A DNA stretch of 64,000 bases from Pseudomonas fluorescens (GCF_902498065.1 NZ_CABVIR010000002.1:1-64000); one strand, 5' to 3'; positions 20,316 to 30,770 are shown, numbered from the stretch's first letter. Numbers and translations are program-made. The notes: generated by a model from the sequence alone, not told the origin.

Positions 20316-21425
20316 ATGCACGGCGAATCTCCAATCAAGCGTCGCGAATCCCGGAAAATCTGGGTCGGTAACGTACCTGTTGGCGGCGATGCGCCCATCG
20401 CTGTGCAGAGCATGACCAACAGCGACACCAATGATGTCGCCGCCACTGTCGCCCAGATCAATCGTCTGGAAGCCGCTGGCGTCGATATCGTGCGCATTTC
20501 CGTGCCGGACATGGACGCCGCCGAAGCTTTCGGCAAGATCAAGCAACTGGTCAAAGTGCCGTTGGTGGCCGACATTCACTTCGACTACAAGATCGCTCTG
20601 CGCGTAGCCGAATTGGGTGTTGATTGCCTGCGCATCAACCCGGGCAACATTGGTCGCGAAGACCGCGTGCGTGCGGTAGTCGATGCCGCCCGCGATCGCG
20701 GGATTCCGATCCGCATCGGCGTCAACGCCGGTTCCCTGGAAAAAGACCTGCAAAAGAAATACGGCGAGCCGACACCGGCCGCGCTGGTCGAGTCTGCCCT
20801 GCGTCACGTCGAGCACCTTGAGCGCCTGAACTTTCAGGACTTCAAGGTCAGCGTGAAAGCCTCCGACGTGTTCATGGCCGTCGCTGCTTACCGCCTGCTG
20901 GCCAAGGAAATCGTCCAGCCGCTGCACTTGGGCATCACCGAAGCCGGTGGTTTGCGTTCAGGCACAGTGAAATCCGCCGTGGGCCTCGGTATGCTGCTCG
21001 CCGAAGGGATTGGCGATACTATCCGCATCTCGTTGGCGGCTGACCCGGTCGAGGAAGTGAAAGTCGGCTACGACATTCTCAAATCCCTGCACCTGCGTTC
21101 CCGTGGCATCAACTTCATCGCCTGCCCGAGCTGCTCGCGGCAGAACTTCGATGTGGTCAAAACCATGAACGAGCTGGAAGGGCGCCTCGAAGATCTGCTG
21201 GTGCCGCTGGATGTCGCGGTTATCGGGTGCGTGGTCAACGGGCCGGGCGAAGCCAAGGAAGCCCATATCGGCTTGACCGGCGGCACGCCAAACCTGATTT
21301 ACATCGACGGCAAGCCGTCGCAGAAACTGACTAATGACAATCTGGTGGATGAGCTTGAACGCTTGATCCGCCAGAAAGCGGCCGAAAAGGTCGAGGCTGA
21401 CGCAGCTGTAATCGCTCGCGGCTGA
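20316..21425 (+). CDS. ispG: 4-hydroxy-3-methylbut-2-en-1-yl diphosphate synthase IspG
   Basis: IspG (GcpE) is a [4Fe-4S] enzyme of the non-mevalonate isoprenoid pathway that converts MEcPP to HMBPP. The 369-residue product has a TIM-barrel N-terminal part with [12 protein letters not shown] near residue 30. The cluster Cys are in [13 protein letters not shown] near residue 267 and [16 protein letters not shown] near residue 305. It follows rodZ after 3 bases, which fits co-transcription. Confidence 0.97.
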   Translation: MHGESPIKRRESRKIWVGNVPVGGDAPIAVQSMTNSDTNDVAATVAQINRLEAAGVDIVRISVPDMDAAEAFGKIKQLVKVPLVADIHFDYKIALRVAELGVDCLRINPGNIGREDRVRAVVDAARDRGIPIRIGVNAGSLEKDLQKKYGEPTPAALVESALRHVEHLERLNFQDFKVSVKASDVFMAVAAYRLLAKEIVQPLHLGITEAGGLRSGTVKSAVGLGMLLAEGIGDTIRISLAADPVEEVKVGYDILKSLHLRSRGINFIACPSCSRQNFDVVKTMNELEGRLEDLLVPLDVAVIGCVVNGPGEAKEAHIGLTGGTPNLIYIDGKPSQKLTNDNLVDELERLIRQKAAEKVEADAAVIARG

Positions 21426-21448
21426 TCGAACGAATTTAAGGATTTAAA

Positions 21449-22738
21449 GTGAGCAAGTCTCTGCAAGCCATACGTGGCATGAACGACATCCTGCCCGAAC
21501 AGACTCCCCTGTGGCGTCATTTCGAGGGCACCGTTTCGCGTCTGCTGGATAACTACGGTTACAAGCAGATCCGTATGCCGATCGTCGAGTTCACCGAGCT
21601 GTTCAAGCGCTCCATCGGTGAAGTGACCGACATCGTCGAAAAAGAGATGTACACCTTCGAAGACCGTAACGGTGATTCGCTGACCCTGCGCCCTGAAGGC
21701 ACGGCGGCCTGCGTGCGTGCGGTGCTCGAACACGGCATCACTGGCGGTGGCCAGGTGCAGAAGCTTTGGTACATCGGCCCGATGTTCCGCCACGAACGTC
21801 CGCAGAAAGGCCGTTATCGCCAGTTTCACCAGATCGGTGTCGAGGTGTTCAACCTCGATGGTCCGGATATCGACGCCGAGCTGATCGTGCTGACCTGGCG
21901 CCTGTGGGGCGAGCTGGGTATCCGTGATGCGGTCAAGCTTGAGCTCAATAGCCTGGGCACCAGCGAATCCCGTGGTCGTTATCGCGAAGCACTGGTCGAA
22001 TTCCTGTCCGCGCACCTGGACAAGCTCGACGAAGACAGCCAGCGCCGTCTGAAGACCAATCCGTTGCGCGTTCTGGACACCAAGAACGCCGACACTCAAG
22101 CGATCCTGGTCGACGCGCCGAAAATGGCCGACTACCTCGACGACGAATCCCGCGCGCACTTCGAGGGCCTCAAGGCTCGCCTGGACGCCGCCGGTATTCC
22201 TTACGTGATCAACCCGAAGCTGGTACGCGGGCTCGATTACTACAGCAAGACCGTTTTCGAATGGGTCACCGACAAGTTGGGCGCTCAGGGCACCGTGTGT
22301 GCCGGCGGTCGTTACGACGGTCTGGTGGAACAGATGGGCGGCAAGCCGACCCCGGGCGTTGGTTTCGCCATGGGCATCGAGCGTCTGGTGCTGCTGCTTG
22401 AGACCCTGGAGCAGATCCCGCAAGAGATCTCCCGTCAGGTCGACGTCTATCTCTGCGCATTCGGCGAGGCTGCCGAGTTGGCGGCCCTGAAGTTGAGCGA
22501 AAAGGTTCGCGATCAATTGCCCAACCTGCGCCTGCAGATCAATGCCGGCGCCGGCAGCTTCAAAAGCCAGTTCAAGAAAGCCGACAAGAGCGGTGCACTG
22601 TACGCATTGATCCTCGGTGACGACGAAATGGCCCAGCAAGTGGTAGGTTTCAAACCCCTGCGTGGCCAGGGCGAACAACAAAGCATTGCCTGGGATGCGC
22701 TTGCTGCACACCTGGCCACCTGCGTCGTGCAGGGTTGA
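21449..22738 (+). CDS. hisS: Histidyl-tRNA synthetase
   Basis: HisRS is a class II synthetase. The GTG start at 21449 follows TTAAGGATT. The 429-residue product has the N-terminal MNDILPEQ segment, motif 2 [17 protein letters not shown] near residue 113, the His-binding [14 protein letters not shown] near residue 260 and motif 3 [16 protein letters not shown] near residue 308. A C-terminal anticodon-binding domain follows. Confidence 0.98.
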   Translation: MSKSLQAIRGMNDILPEQTPLWRHFEGTVSRLLDNYGYKQIRMPIVEFTELFKRSIGEVTDIVEKEMYTFEDRNGDSLTLRPEGTAACVRAVLEHGITGGGQVQKLWYIGPMFRHERPQKGRYRQFHQIGVEVFNLDGPDIDAELIVLTWRLWGELGIRDAVKLELNSLGTSESRGRYREALVEFLSAHLDKLDEDSQRRLKTNPLRVLDTKNADTQAILVDAPKMADYLDDESRAHFEGLKARLDAAGIPYVINPKLVRGLDYYSKTVFEWVTDKLGAQGTVCAGGRYDGLVEQMGGKPTPGVGFAMGIERLVLLLETLEQIPQEISRQVDVYLCAFGEAAELAALKLSEKVRDQLPNLRLQINAGAGSFKSQFKKADKSGALYALILGDDEMAQQVVGFKPLRGQGEQQSIAWDALAAHLATCVVQG

Positions 22739-22780
22739 AGCTGTCATAAACAGCCGATTTAGCGATTAAGGAGTATTGGG

Positions 22781-23422
22781 GTGTCGAGTACCGAAGACGA
22801 AAACCTGGCGGATTTGAAGGACTGGTGGACACGCAACGGCAAGCCCCTGGTCACTGGCGGCCTGTTGGCGCTGGTCATCGTGTTCGGCTGGCAGGCCTTT
22901 CACAAGTATCAGAGCAATCAGTCGCAAGGCGCCTCGATTCTCTATCAGCAATTGCTCGAAACCACGCTGACGCCTGACGGCAAGCCTGATGCCGCCCGTG
23001 TTTCGGACCTGGCCGGCAAGCTCAACAGCGAATTTGGCGGTAGCGCCTACGCACAATATGGCAGCCTGTTCGTGGCGAAAGTCGCGGTCGACAGCGGCAA
23101 GCTGGACGACGCTGCCACCGAGCTGAAAGCCATCGTTGCCAAACCGGCCAACCCGGCACTGGGCGAAATCGCCCGTCAGCGCCTGGCGCAGGTACTGGCC
23201 GCGCAGAGCAAGGTCGATGAAGCCCTGAAGCTGCTCGAAGGCGATGCCGATAAAGCATTCCTGGCCACTCGCGAAGAACTCAAGGGCGACCTGCTGGTGC
23301 AGTTGGGTCGTACCGACGAAGCAAACGCTGCGTATCAAAAAGCCAAGGCGGCATTGTCGGATGAAGCGGCAGTCGGTGGCCTACAAATCAAGCTGGACGA
23401 TCTGGCCAAAGGGGATGCGTGA
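22781..23422 (+). CDS. yfgM: YfgM/ancillary SecYEG translocon subunit-like protein
   Basis: YfgM is an inner-membrane TPR protein that connects SecYEG with periplasmic chaperones. The GTG start at 22781 follows AAGGAGT. The 213-residue product has a short acidic cytoplasmic start, one membrane helix at about 24-42 (LVTGGLLALVIVFGWQAF) and a periplasmic tetratricopeptide-like domain. It lies between hisS and bamB and overlaps bamB by 8 bases, the conserved genomic setting of YfgM. Confidence 0.92.
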   Translation: MSSTEDENLADLKDWWTRNGKPLVTGGLLALVIVFGWQAFHKYQSNQSQGASILYQQLLETTLTPDGKPDAARVSDLAGKLNSEFGGSAYAQYGSLFVAKVAVDSGKLDDAATELKAIVAKPANPALGEIARQRLAQVLAAQSKVDEALKLLEGDADKAFLATREELKGDLLVQLGRTDEANAAYQKAKAALSDEAAVGGLQIKLDDLAKGDA

Positions 23423-24566
23423 CGTGATCCGTTGGAAACATGCAGCATTGCTGGCTCTGGCCGTTTTGGCCGCGGGTTGCAGCAGCAACAGCAAAAAAGA
23501 ATTGCCACCTGCCGAGCTGGTCGACTTCAAAGAAGAAGTGGTCCTGCAAAAACAGTGGAGTCGTTCGATCGGTGACGGTCAGGGCGAAACCTACAACATG
23601 CTGGTTCCGGCGATCGATGGCGATACCATCTATGCCGCCGACGTCACTGGCGTGGTGATGGCGATGGATCGCAGCAATGGCGACGTCAAATGGAAGAAAG
23701 ATCTTGAGCTGCCCGTTTCCGGCGCCGTTGGCGTGGGTTATGGCCTGCTCGTGATCGGAACGACCAAGGGCGAAATCGTTGCGATGGACGCCACCAACGG
23801 TGAAGAGAAATGGCGCGCTCGCGTGTCCAGCGAAGTGCTCGCGCCGCCGGCCAACAACGGTGACGTGGTTGTCGTTCAGACTCAGGATGACCGTCTGATC
23901 GGTCTGGATGCCGCTACCGGCAACCAGCGCTGGTTGTATGACAGCACGCCTGCCGTCCTGACCCTGCGTGGCACCAGTGCGCCGATCGTGACCAACCGCC
24001 TCGCAGTGGCTGGCTTGTCGACCGGTAAAGTGGTTGCGCTCGATATCTCCAACGGCGTGCCGGTGTGGGAACAGCGGGTTGCGATCCCACAAGGTCGTTC
24101 GGAACTGGAGCGCGTTGTCGATATCGACGGCGGCTTGCTGCTGTCCGGCGGTACGTTGTACGTCGCCAGCTACCAGGGTCGCGTTGCGGCACTGGACCTG
24201 GAAAGCGGTCGTCAGCTCTGGCAGCGTGATGCGTCCAGCTATGCCGGCGTTGCCCAGGGTTTCGGCACTGTGTACGTGAGCCTTTCTTCGGGCACCGTTG
24301 AAGGCGTCGACGAGCGTTCCACCACGGCTTTGTGGAGCAACGACTCGCTGGCTCGCCGTCAACTGTCGGCTCCGGAAGTGTTCTCCAGCTATGTTGCAGT
24401 CGGTGACATGGAAGGCTACGTCCACCTGCTGAGCCAGGTAGACGGTCGCTTCGTCGGCCGCGAACGCATCGACAGCGACGGTCTGCGTGCCCGTCCGCTG
24501 GTGGTGGGTGACACGATTTATCTGTATGGCAACAGCGGCAAACTGGAAGCCCTGACCATCAAGTAA
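23415..24566 (+). CDS. bamB: Outer membrane assembly lipoprotein BamB
   Basis: BamB is the beta-propeller lipoprotein of the BAM complex that inserts outer-membrane proteins. From the ATG at 23415 it has 383 residues with a lipoprotein signal (lipobox LAAGC, Cys22). Eight-bladed propeller repeats of the PQQ-like type follow, such as VTGVVMAMDRSNGDVKWK and KGEIVAMDATNGEEKWR. A GTG at 23424 is a possible alternative start. It is followed by a terminator at 24647. Confidence 0.95.
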   Translation: MRDVIRWKHAALLALAVLAAGCSSNSKKELPPAELVDFKEEVVLQKQWSRSIGDGQGETYNMLVPAIDGDTIYAADVTGVVMAMDRSNGDVKWKKDLELPVSGAVGVGYGLLVIGTTKGEIVAMDATNGEEKWRARVSSEVLAPPANNGDVVVVQTQDDRLIGLDAATGNQRWLYDSTPAVLTLRGTSAPIVTNRLAVAGLSTGKVVALDISNGVPVWEQRVAIPQGRSELERVVDIDGGLLLSGGTLYVASYQGRVAALDLESGRQLWQRDASSYAGVAQGFGTVYVSLSSGTVEGVDERSTTALWSNDSLARRQLSAPEVFSSYVAVGDMEGYVHLLSQVDGRFVGRERIDSDGLRARPLVVGDTIYLYGNSGKLEALTIK

Positions 24567-24646
24567 CGACTATGCTTGGGGTTTAACCCCCAAGCGGCCC
24601 CGTCCTGCGGGGCTCGCAGCGTTTCCAAGCGCTGCCCCGAGCACCA

Positions 24647-24669
24647 GCCGCTGCCTCGCAGCGGCTTTT
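24647..24669 (+). terminator. Terminator after bamB
   Basis: GCCGCTGC and GCAGCGGC form a perfect 8-base stem around CTC, followed by TTTTG. Another stem (GCTTGGGG with CCCCAAGC, 24574-24594) lies just after the bamB stop but has no T run. Confidence 0.75.
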
Positions 24670-24701
24670 GTATTTTCTGAAATAACGAAGTGGAGAGCCG
24701 C

Positions 24702-26171
24702 ATGGTTCCCGTAATCGCCCTGGTGGGCCGACCGAACGTCGGCAAATCCACCTTGTTCAACCGCCTGACCAGGACTCGCGACGCCATCGTCGGCGACTTG
24801 TCCGGTCTGACCCGTGATCGCCAATACGGTGAGGCCAAGTGGCAAGGGCGTTCCTACATTCTGGTCGACACCGGCGGTATCTCCGGTGACGAGCACGGTA
24901 TGGACGAAAAAATGGCCGAGCAGTCGCTGCTGGCCATTGAAGAAGCCGATGTCGTTCTGTTCCTGGTAGATGCCAAGGCCGGTTTCACCGCCGCCGACCA
25001 GATGATCGCCGAGCATTTGCGCAAACGTAACAAGCGTTCCTACGTGGTTGCCAACAAGGTCGACAACATCGACCCTGAAATGGCCCGCGCCGAATTCGCC
25101 CCGTTGGGCATGGGCCACGCGATCCCGATCGCCGGCGCTCATGGTCGTGGCATCACCCAGATGCTGGAAATCGCCCTGAGCGACTTCCCGAAAGACGAAG
25201 AAGAACCGGAAGACGGCGAAGAAGAGCTCGTTGCCGAAGGCGAGGAAGCCAAGCGCATTCCTGGCCCAAGCGAAAAAGACGGGATCAAGATCGCTATCAT
25301 CGGCCGCCCGAACGTCGGCAAGTCGACCCTGGTCAACCGCATGCTCGGTGAAGACCGGGTAATCGTGTATGACCAACCCGGCACTACCCGCGACAGTATC
25401 TACATCCCGTTCGAACGTAACGACGAGAAGTACACGCTGATCGACACCGCCGGTGTGCGCAAGCGCGGCAAGATCCACGAAGAAGTCGAAAAATTCTCCG
25501 TGGTCAAAACCCTGCAAGCGATCAAAGACGCCAACGTGGTGATTTTCGTGATGGACGCCCGCGAAGGCGTGGTGGACCACGACCTCAACCTGCTTGGCTT
25601 TGCCATTGAATCGGGTCGCGCGCTGGTCATCGCGATCAACAAGTGGGACGGCATGACGCCGAGCGAGCGCGACTTCGTGAAGGTCGAGCTGCAACGTCGA
25701 CTGTTCTTCGTTGACTACGCCGACATCCACTTCATCTCGGCGCTGCACGGCACGGGCGTGGGCAACCTCTACGCCTCCGTACAGAACTCGTTCAAGTCCG
25801 CGGTCACCCGCTGGCCGACCAACCGCCTGACCCAGATTCTGGAAGATGCGGTCGGTGAGCACGCGCCGCCGATGGTCAACAACCGCCGGATCAAGCTGCG
25901 TTACGCTCACTTGGGTGGTGCGAACCCGCCGATCATCGTGATTCACGGTAACCAGATCGAGAAGGTGCCGAAGTCTTACGTCCGTTACCTGGAAAACACT
26001 TACCGTCGTGTTCTGAAGCTGGTCGGTACGCCGATCCGCATCGAGTTCAAAGGTGGCGAGAACCCGTATGAAGGCAACAAAAATTCGCTGACTGACCGTC
26101 AGGTCAACAAGAAGCGTCGCATGATGTCGCACCACAAGAAAGCCGATAAAAAGCGCCGCGACAAGCGCTGA
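24702..26171 (+). CDS. der: Ribosome biogenesis GTPase Der (EngA)
   Basis: Der has two tandem GTPase domains and acts in 50S subunit assembly. From the ATG at 24702 ([17 protein letters not shown]), preceded by GGAGA, it has 489 residues. G1 motifs GRPNVGKST occur near residues 8 and 203. NKVD near residue 117 and NKWD near residue 316 are the G4 motifs. An acidic linker rich in Glu/Asp covers about 163-185. A KH-like domain and a basic C-terminal tail ([13 protein letters not shown]) end the protein. Confidence 0.97.
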   Translation: MVPVIALVGRPNVGKSTLFNRLTRTRDAIVGDLSGLTRDRQYGEAKWQGRSYILVDTGGISGDEHGMDEKMAEQSLLAIEEADVVLFLVDAKAGFTAADQMIAEHLRKRNKRSYVVANKVDNIDPEMARAEFAPLGMGHAIPIAGAHGRGITQMLEIALSDFPKDEEEPEDGEEELVAEGEEAKRIPGPSEKDGIKIAIIGRPNVGKSTLVNRMLGEDRVIVYDQPGTTRDSIYIPFERNDEKYTLIDTAGVRKRGKIHEEVEKFSVVKTLQAIKDANVVIFVMDAREGVVDHDLNLLGFAIESGRALVIAINKWDGMTPSERDFVKVELQRRLFFVDYADIHFISALHGTGVGNLYASVQNSFKSAVTRWPTNRLTQILEDAVGEHAPPMVNNRRIKLRYAHLGGANPPIIVIHGNQIEKVPKSYVRYLENTYRRVLKLVGTPIRIEFKGGENPYEGNKNSLTDRQVNKKRRMMSHHKKADKKRRDKR

Positions 26172-26190
26172 TCAGAGGCTTGCCGAGACC

Positions 26191-26274
26191 CTTGTGGGAG
26201 CGGGCTTGCCCGCGATGGTTGCACCGCATCAGGTACACCGCGTTATCGTTCATCGCGGACAAGCCACCACAGGG
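26191..26274. repeat. REP inverted pair (GGGC type, right arm degraded)
   Basis: The left arm (26191-26218) carries GCGGGCTTGCCCGC. The right arm (about 26251-26274) reads ATCGCGGACAAGCCACCACAGG and has lost several pairing bases. Confidence 0.85.
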
Positions 26275-26289
26275 ATCGGGGTGAAAGGG

Positions 26290-26314
26290 AGGGCGCTTTA
26301 TGCGCCCTTTTTTT
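26290..26314 (+). terminator. Terminator after der
   Basis: AGGGCGC and GCGCCCT pair around TTTAT, followed by seven or more T. It lies past the REP pair, about 120 bases after the der stop. Confidence 0.85.
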
Positions 26315-26388
26315 ATGGGCGTCGGATGGGCTATCCTCGGGCTCTCCCGCGCCGCCGTTAGAGCCGGGTGTAGAGCAGGGAATGACCG

Positions 26389-27537
26389 ATGATCACCAGT
26401 AAGCTGCCGAATGTCGGCATCACTATCTTCACGCAGATGTCTCAGCTCGCGGCGCAAACCGGGGCGATCAACCTGTCCCAGGGTTTTCCCGATTTCGATG
26501 CCCCGCAAGCCCTGTGCGATGCGGTCGGTCGGCACATCGCCAATGGCCATAACCAGTATTCGCCGATGACCGGCCTGCCGGTCCTGCGTCAGCAAGTGGC
26601 GGCGAAGATCGCTCGCAGCTACGGCGTCAATGTCGATGCCGACCACGAAGTCACCATTACGCCCGGGGCCACCCAGGCGATCTTCTGCGCCATTCAAGCG
26701 GTTATCCACAGCGGCGACGAAGTGATCGTGTTCGATCCGTGCTACGACAGTTACGAGCCGTCGGTGGAGTTGGCCGGTGGCCGTTGCGTGCATGTGCAGC
26801 TCGGGCTGAATGATTTCTCCATCGACTTCCAGAAACTGGCTGAGGCCATTACCCCGCGCACGCGGATGATTGTGCTGAACACACCGCACAACCCAAGCGG
26901 CGCGTTGATCAGCCGTGCCGAGCTCGATCAGTTGGCGGATTTGATCCGTGATCGCGATATCTACCTCGTCAGCGACGAAGTCTACGAACACCTGGTATTT
27001 GACGGTGTGCCTCATGTCAGTGTGCTTAATCACGAAGAGCTGTATCAGCGCGCCTTCGTAGTCAGTTCGTTCGGCAAGACCTATCACGTCACTGGCTGGA
27101 AAACCGGTTATGTGGTCGCGCCACCGGCCCTCACGGCGGAGCTGCGCAAGGTGCACCAGTACGTCAGTTTTTGCGGGGTTACGCCATTGCAATACGCTTT
27201 GGCCGACTTCATGGCCGAACACCCGGAACACATAGAAGAACTGCCGGGTTTCTACCAGGCCAAGCGCGACCTGTTCTGCGACCTTCTGACGCCGTCGCGC
27301 TTCAGTTTCACCCGCGTGACCGGCACCTATTTCCAGTTGGTCGATTACTCGCAGATCCGCCCGGACCTCAACGACGTCGAGATGGCGCTGTGGATGACCC
27401 GCGAACACGGCGTGGCGAGCATCCCGATCTCAGTGTTCTACCAGACGCCACCCGAAGGCCAGCGCCTGGTGCGCTTGTGCTTCGCCAAACGCGAGGAGAC
27501 CCTGCGTGAAGCAGCGGCAAAACTATGCGTGATCTGA
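26389..27537 (+). CDS. PLP-dependent aminotransferase, methionine/kynurenine type (YbdL-like)
   Basis: This is a class I/II fold-type I aminotransferase of 382 residues. It has INLSQGFPDFDAP near residue 24, TPGATQAIFCAIQAV near residue 87, NTPHNPSGA near residue 164 and SSFGKTYHVTGWKTGYVVAP near residue 226 with the PLP Lys. The same arrangement occurs in the E. coli methionine aminotransferase YbdL. It overlaps by 13 bases with an omega-amidase-like gene. That supports a role in glutamine-dependent transamination of 2-oxo acids such as the methionine-salvage keto acid. Substrate is inferred. Confidence 0.85.
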   Translation: MITSKLPNVGITIFTQMSQLAAQTGAINLSQGFPDFDAPQALCDAVGRHIANGHNQYSPMTGLPVLRQQVAAKIARSYGVNVDADHEVTITPGATQAIFCAIQAVIHSGDEVIVFDPCYDSYEPSVELAGGRCVHVQLGLNDFSIDFQKLAEAITPRTRMIVLNTPHNPSGALISRAELDQLADLIRDRDIYLVSDEVYEHLVFDGVPHVSVLNHEELYQRAFVVSSFGKTYHVTGWKTGYVVAPPALTAELRKVHQYVSFCGVTPLQYALADFMAEHPEHIEELPGFYQAKRDLFCDLLTPSRFSFTRVTGTYFQLVDYSQIRPDLNDVEMALWMTREHGVASIPISVFYQTPPEGQRLVRLCFAKREETLREAAAKLCVI

Positions 27538-28316
27538 GTGCATTGCCAAATCTGACCATCGCGCTGATCCAGACAAGCCTGGCCTGGCATGACCGCCAGG
27601 CCAATCTGGAGCATTTCGAACAACTGCTGGAGCAGGCTCGCGGCGCCGACCTGATTATTCTGCCGGAGATGTTCACCACCGGTTTTTCCATGGAGTCCGA
27701 GACGCTCGCGGAGCCGGAAAACGGTCCCACCAGCAAATGGCTGCGCGCCCAGGCTGCGCAACTCGATGCTGTGATCACCGGCAGCATCATCGTTCAGGCC
27801 GCTGATGGCAGTCATCGCAATCGCCTGTTGTGGGCGCGACCGGATGGCGAGGTCTGGCATTACGACAAGCGCCACTTGTTCCGCATGGCCGGCGAGCACA
27901 ATCACTACACACCGGGCGAGCGTCAGGTGCAGTTCGAGCTCAAAGGCTGGCGCGTGCGGCCGCTGATTTGCTACGACTTGCGTTTCCCGGTGTGGAGCCG
28001 GGACGCTCAGGACACCGACCTGTTGCTGTACACCGCCAACTGGCCGGGGGCACGGCGTCAGCACTGGAACCGTTTGTTGCCGGCACGGGCGATCGAAAAT
28101 CTTTGCTATGTAGTGGCAGTGAATCGCATTGGGACTGACGGCAAAGGCTTTGCGTATACCGGCGACAGTCAGGTGCTGGATTTCCAGGGCGAGACCTTGC
28201 TCAGTGCCGGCGAAGCCGATGGCGTGTTTCAGGTGGTATTGAATGCCGCCGACCTTCAGGCTTATCGCACGCGTTTTCCGGCGAATCTGGATGCTGATAC
28301 GTTTGAGTTCACCTGA
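27525..28316 (+). CDS. Nitrilase-superfamily omega-amidase (YafV-like)
   Basis: The 263-residue product has the Glu-Lys-Cys triad of nitrilase-fold amidases: Glu in IILPEMFTTGFSM near residue 48, Lys in HYDKRHLFRMAGE near residue 114 and Cys in PLICYDLRFPVW near residue 149. The adjacent Tyr-Asp-Leu-Arg-Phe is typical of the YafV/Nit2 omega-amidase group, which hydrolyses 2-oxoglutaramate to 2-oxoglutarate and ammonia. That is the by-product of glutamine transamination by enzymes like the one encoded just upstream, so the overlapping pair forms a sensible pathway. Confidence 0.88.
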   Translation: MRDLSALPNLTIALIQTSLAWHDRQANLEHFEQLLEQARGADLIILPEMFTTGFSMESETLAEPENGPTSKWLRAQAAQLDAVITGSIIVQAADGSHRNRLLWARPDGEVWHYDKRHLFRMAGEHNHYTPGERQVQFELKGWRVRPLICYDLRFPVWSRDAQDTDLLLYTANWPGARRQHWNRLLPARAIENLCYVVAVNRIGTDGKGFAYTGDSQVLDFQGETLLSAGEADGVFQVVLNAADLQAYRTRFPANLDADTFEFT

Positions 28317-28395
28317 TCGGTGAGGGTTTAACGATTCATGGTTTCAGATTTCTCTGGAGGGGCCGATAGCAAGGTCAGCCAAGGAGGAATGCCCC

Positions 28396-28788
28396 ATGAT
28401 CAACGTGAGCACCATCACTATTAACTCGTACGCCGTGTCCTCGCCGAATGTCGCGACCGGAGAGCCTGACGAACGCAAGCTGGTCCCGGTTGATGACGCG
28501 ACTGACGAGGATGGCAAGCTGCGCGTCAACAGCGCCGGTGCCAACATCGACTCTGTCGGCGGCGCCAGTGACCCGATTAGCATGTTGAAGAAACAGATCG
28601 AAGCAGCCCAGAAATTGCTGGCCGAACAGCAGGCTCAACTGGCGAATGCGCAGAAGATCCAGGACGACGAGCAGAGGGCGGCGCAGGTGATGGAAATCCA
28701 GAACCAGATCGCCGTGACCAGCAGCAACTTGCAAGTGCTGCAAGCCGCGTTGTTGCAGGCGATGTTTAGCGTTGATACTCACGCCTGA
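28396..28788 (+). CDS. Conserved hypothetical coiled-coil protein, 130 residues
   Basis: The ATG at 28396 follows a strong AAGGAGG eight bases upstream, so it is probably well translated. The first half is polar and Ser/Asp-rich without a signal peptide. From about residue 62 the sequence is a heptad-like helix (ISMLKKQIEAAQKLLAEQQA, then LANAQKIQDDEQRAAQVMEI), followed by a second amphipathic helix. No catalytic motif is visible. It stands alone between the omega-amidase and leuA. Function unknown. Confidence 0.65.
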   Translation: MINVSTITINSYAVSSPNVATGEPDERKLVPVDDATDEDGKLRVNSAGANIDSVGGASDPISMLKKQIEAAQKLLAEQQAQLANAQKIQDDEQRAAQVMEIQNQIAVTSSNLQVLQAALLQAMFSVDTHA

Positions 28789-28809
28789 CATGGTTGTTGC
28801 CTGAGCGGG

Positions 28810-28905
28810 CCCCATCGCGGGCAAGCCCGCTTTCACAGTGAAGGGGGCGAACACAATTTGTGTGTACATCCGGTCCCTGTGGGAGCGGGCTTGCCCGCGA
28901 TGGGG
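28810..28905. repeat. REP inverted pair (GGGC type)
   Basis: The arms lie at about 28810-28838 and 28875-28905, both with the GCGGGCAAGCCCGC core. The outer CCCCATCGC pairs with GCGATGGGG, extending the symmetry. A 36-base spacer separates them. Confidence 0.92.
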
Positions 28906-28938
28906 CCATAACAGGCAACACAAAAACAGCAGGCAAAC

Positions 28939-28973
28939 AAAAAGGCCCCAAGGTTCGCACCTTGGGGCCTTTT
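28939..28973 (-). terminator. Terminator of leuA
   Basis: On the minus strand AAGGCCCCAAGGT and ACCTTGGGGCCTT form a long stem around a short GCGA loop, followed by TTT. It lies 17 bases beyond the leuA stop. Confidence 0.9.
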
Positions 28974-28989
28974 GCATTGCTGCAAACGC

Positions 28990-30669
28990 TTACGCCGCTT
29001 TCGCTTCCGGCTGGCTCAACGAGCGGTTCAGCGCGCTGAACAGGGCCTTGAAGCTGGCGGTGGTGATGTTTTCATCGATACCCACGCCGTGCACCGCACG
29101 TTGTCCTTCCACGCGCAGTTCAATGTAGGCCGCAGCCTTGGCGTTGGTGCCCGCGCCGATGGCGTGTTCGTTGTAATCCATGATTTCCACCGGAATCGGC
29201 AGACCGGCTACCAGTGCTTCCAGTGCGCCGTTGCCTTTGCCACGCCAGTGCAGGTTGGTTTCACCCTGGCCTTTGCCGGAGACTTCCACTTCCACGGCGC
29301 TGTGACCGTTTTCTTCCTGCAGGCGATGGCTGACCAGCGCGTACGGGGTGTTGGCCTGCAGGTATTCGCTGTGCAGCAATGCGTGGATCTGCTGAGCAGT
29401 CATTTCGAGGCCCAGACGATCGGTTTCACGCTGCACGACCTGGCTGAACTCGATCTGCATGCGACGCGGCAAGCTGATGCCGTACTCCTGTTCCAGCAGG
29501 TAAGCGATACCGCCCTTGCCCGACTGGCTGTTGACGCGGATCACCGCCTCGTAGCTGCGACCGATGTCGGCCGGGTCGATCGGCAAGTACGGCACTTCCC
29601 ACAGGGCATCCGGTTTCTGCTGGGCGAAGCCCTTGCGGATGGCATCCTGGTGCGAGCCGGAGAACGCGGTGTGAACCAGGTCGCCGACGTACGGGTGACG
29701 CGGGTGCACCTGGATCTGGTTGCACTCTTCGACGACTTTGCGCACGCCGTCGATGTCGGAAAAGTCCAGCTCAGGGTGAATGCCCTGGGTGTAGAGGTTC
29801 AGTGCCACAGTCACCAGATCGACGTTGCCGGTACGCTCGCCGTTGCCGAACAGGCAGCCTTCGACACGATCCGCGCCAGCCATCAGGCCCAACTCGGTGG
29901 CGGCCACGCCGGTGCCACGGTCGTTGTGGGTGTGCAGGCTGATGATCACGCTGTCGCGACGGTTGATGTGACGGCCGAACCATTCGATCTGGTCGGCATA
30001 GATGTTCGGGGTCGCGCATTCAACGGTGGCTGGCAGGTTGAGGATCACCTTGTGCTCAGGCGTCGGGTTCCAGACTTCGATGACCGCGTCGCAGACTTCC
30101 TTGGCGAATTCCAGCTCGGTCGCGCTGAAGGTTTCCGGCGAGTATTCGAACGTCCACTGGGTGTCCGGCTGAAGGGCGGCGTATTTGACGAACAGCTTGG
30201 CAGCGTTGACCGCGATAGCCTTGATCCCGTCCTTGTCCTGATTGAAGACAATGCGGCGGAAGGAAGGGGAGGTCGCGTTGTACAGGTGAACGATGGCTTT
30301 CTTCGCCCCGCGCAGGGATTCGAAGGTGCGCTCGATCAGGTCTTCACGGCCCTGGGTCAGCACCTGAATGGTGGTGTCGTCCGGGATGTGGCCGTCTTCG
30401 ATCAGGGTGCGCACGAAGTCGAAGTCGGTTTGCGAAGCGGCCGGGAACGAGGCTTCGATTTCTTTCACGCCGACCTGCACCAGGGTTTTCCAGAAACGCA
30501 GCTTCTTGACCGCGTCCATCGGCTCGATCAGCGACTGGTTGCCGTCGCGCAGGTCGGAGCTGCACCAGATCGGCGCGGCGGTGAGTGTCTTCGACGGCCA
30601 GGTACGGTCCGGAATGTCGATGGTCGGGAACGCGCGGTATTTCGAAGACGGGTCTTTGAGCATGCTCAT
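28990..30669 (-). CDS. leuA: 2-isopropylmalate synthase LeuA
   Basis: LeuA condenses 2-oxoisovalerate with acetyl-CoA, the first committed step of leucine synthesis. The 559-residue product is the long (class II) form. It starts [15 protein letters not shown], then [17 protein letters not shown] near residue 35 opens the catalytic TIM barrel. [19 protein letters not shown] near residue 240 carries the metal-binding His pair. A C-terminal LeuA dimer/regulatory domain after about residue 430 would bind leucine. A candidate leader-peptide gene lies 90 bases upstream, suggesting attenuation in addition to feedback inhibition. Confidence 0.96.
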   Translation of the reverse strand: MSMLKDPSSKYRAFPTIDIPDRTWPSKTLTAAPIWCSSDLRDGNQSLIEPMDAVKKLRFWKTLVQVGVKEIEASFPAASQTDFDFVRTLIEDGHIPDDTTIQVLTQGREDLIERTFESLRGAKKAIVHLYNATSPSFRRIVFNQDKDGIKAIAVNAAKLFVKYAALQPDTQWTFEYSPETFSATELEFAKEVCDAVIEVWNPTPEHKVILNLPATVECATPNIYADQIEWFGRHINRRDSVIISLHTHNDRGTGVAATELGLMAGADRVEGCLFGNGERTGNVDLVTVALNLYTQGIHPELDFSDIDGVRKVVEECNQIQVHPRHPYVGDLVHTAFSGSHQDAIRKGFAQQKPDALWEVPYLPIDPADIGRSYEAVIRVNSQSGKGGIAYLLEQEYGISLPRRMQIEFSQVVQRETDRLGLEMTAQQIHALLHSEYLQANTPYALVSHRLQEENGHSAVEVEVSGKGQGETNLHWRGKGNGALEALVAGLPIPVEIMDYNEHAIGAGTNAKAAAYIELRVEGQRAVHGVGIDENITTASFKALFSALNRSLSQPEAKAA

Positions 30670-30694
30670 CGGGAAATCCTTATTGTGTGGGCCG

Positions 30695-30770
30695 AAAAAA
30701 GGCGGCCTGCCGGTGGATCAAAAGTTCTTGGGAAAAGCGTAAGACGAGGCGTCGCAATTCAGCCCGGCAG
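30695..30770 (-). promoter_or_regulatory. Candidate attenuator hairpins in the leuA leader
   Basis: On the minus strand CTGCCGG (30770-30764) is complementary to CCGGCAG (30713-30707). The latter runs directly into GCCGCC and TTTTTT. A competing short stem GGCCG (30707-30703) with CGGCC (30694-30690) uses the same bases. Mutually exclusive pairing controlled by a ribosome on the leader ORF is plausible. The T-run terminator stem is short. Confidence 0.4.

Noticed and set aside
24574..24594. GCTTGGGG/CCCCAAGC hairpin just after bamB, considered as the terminator
   Set aside because: No T run follows. The stem at 24647 followed by TTTT is the better candidate.
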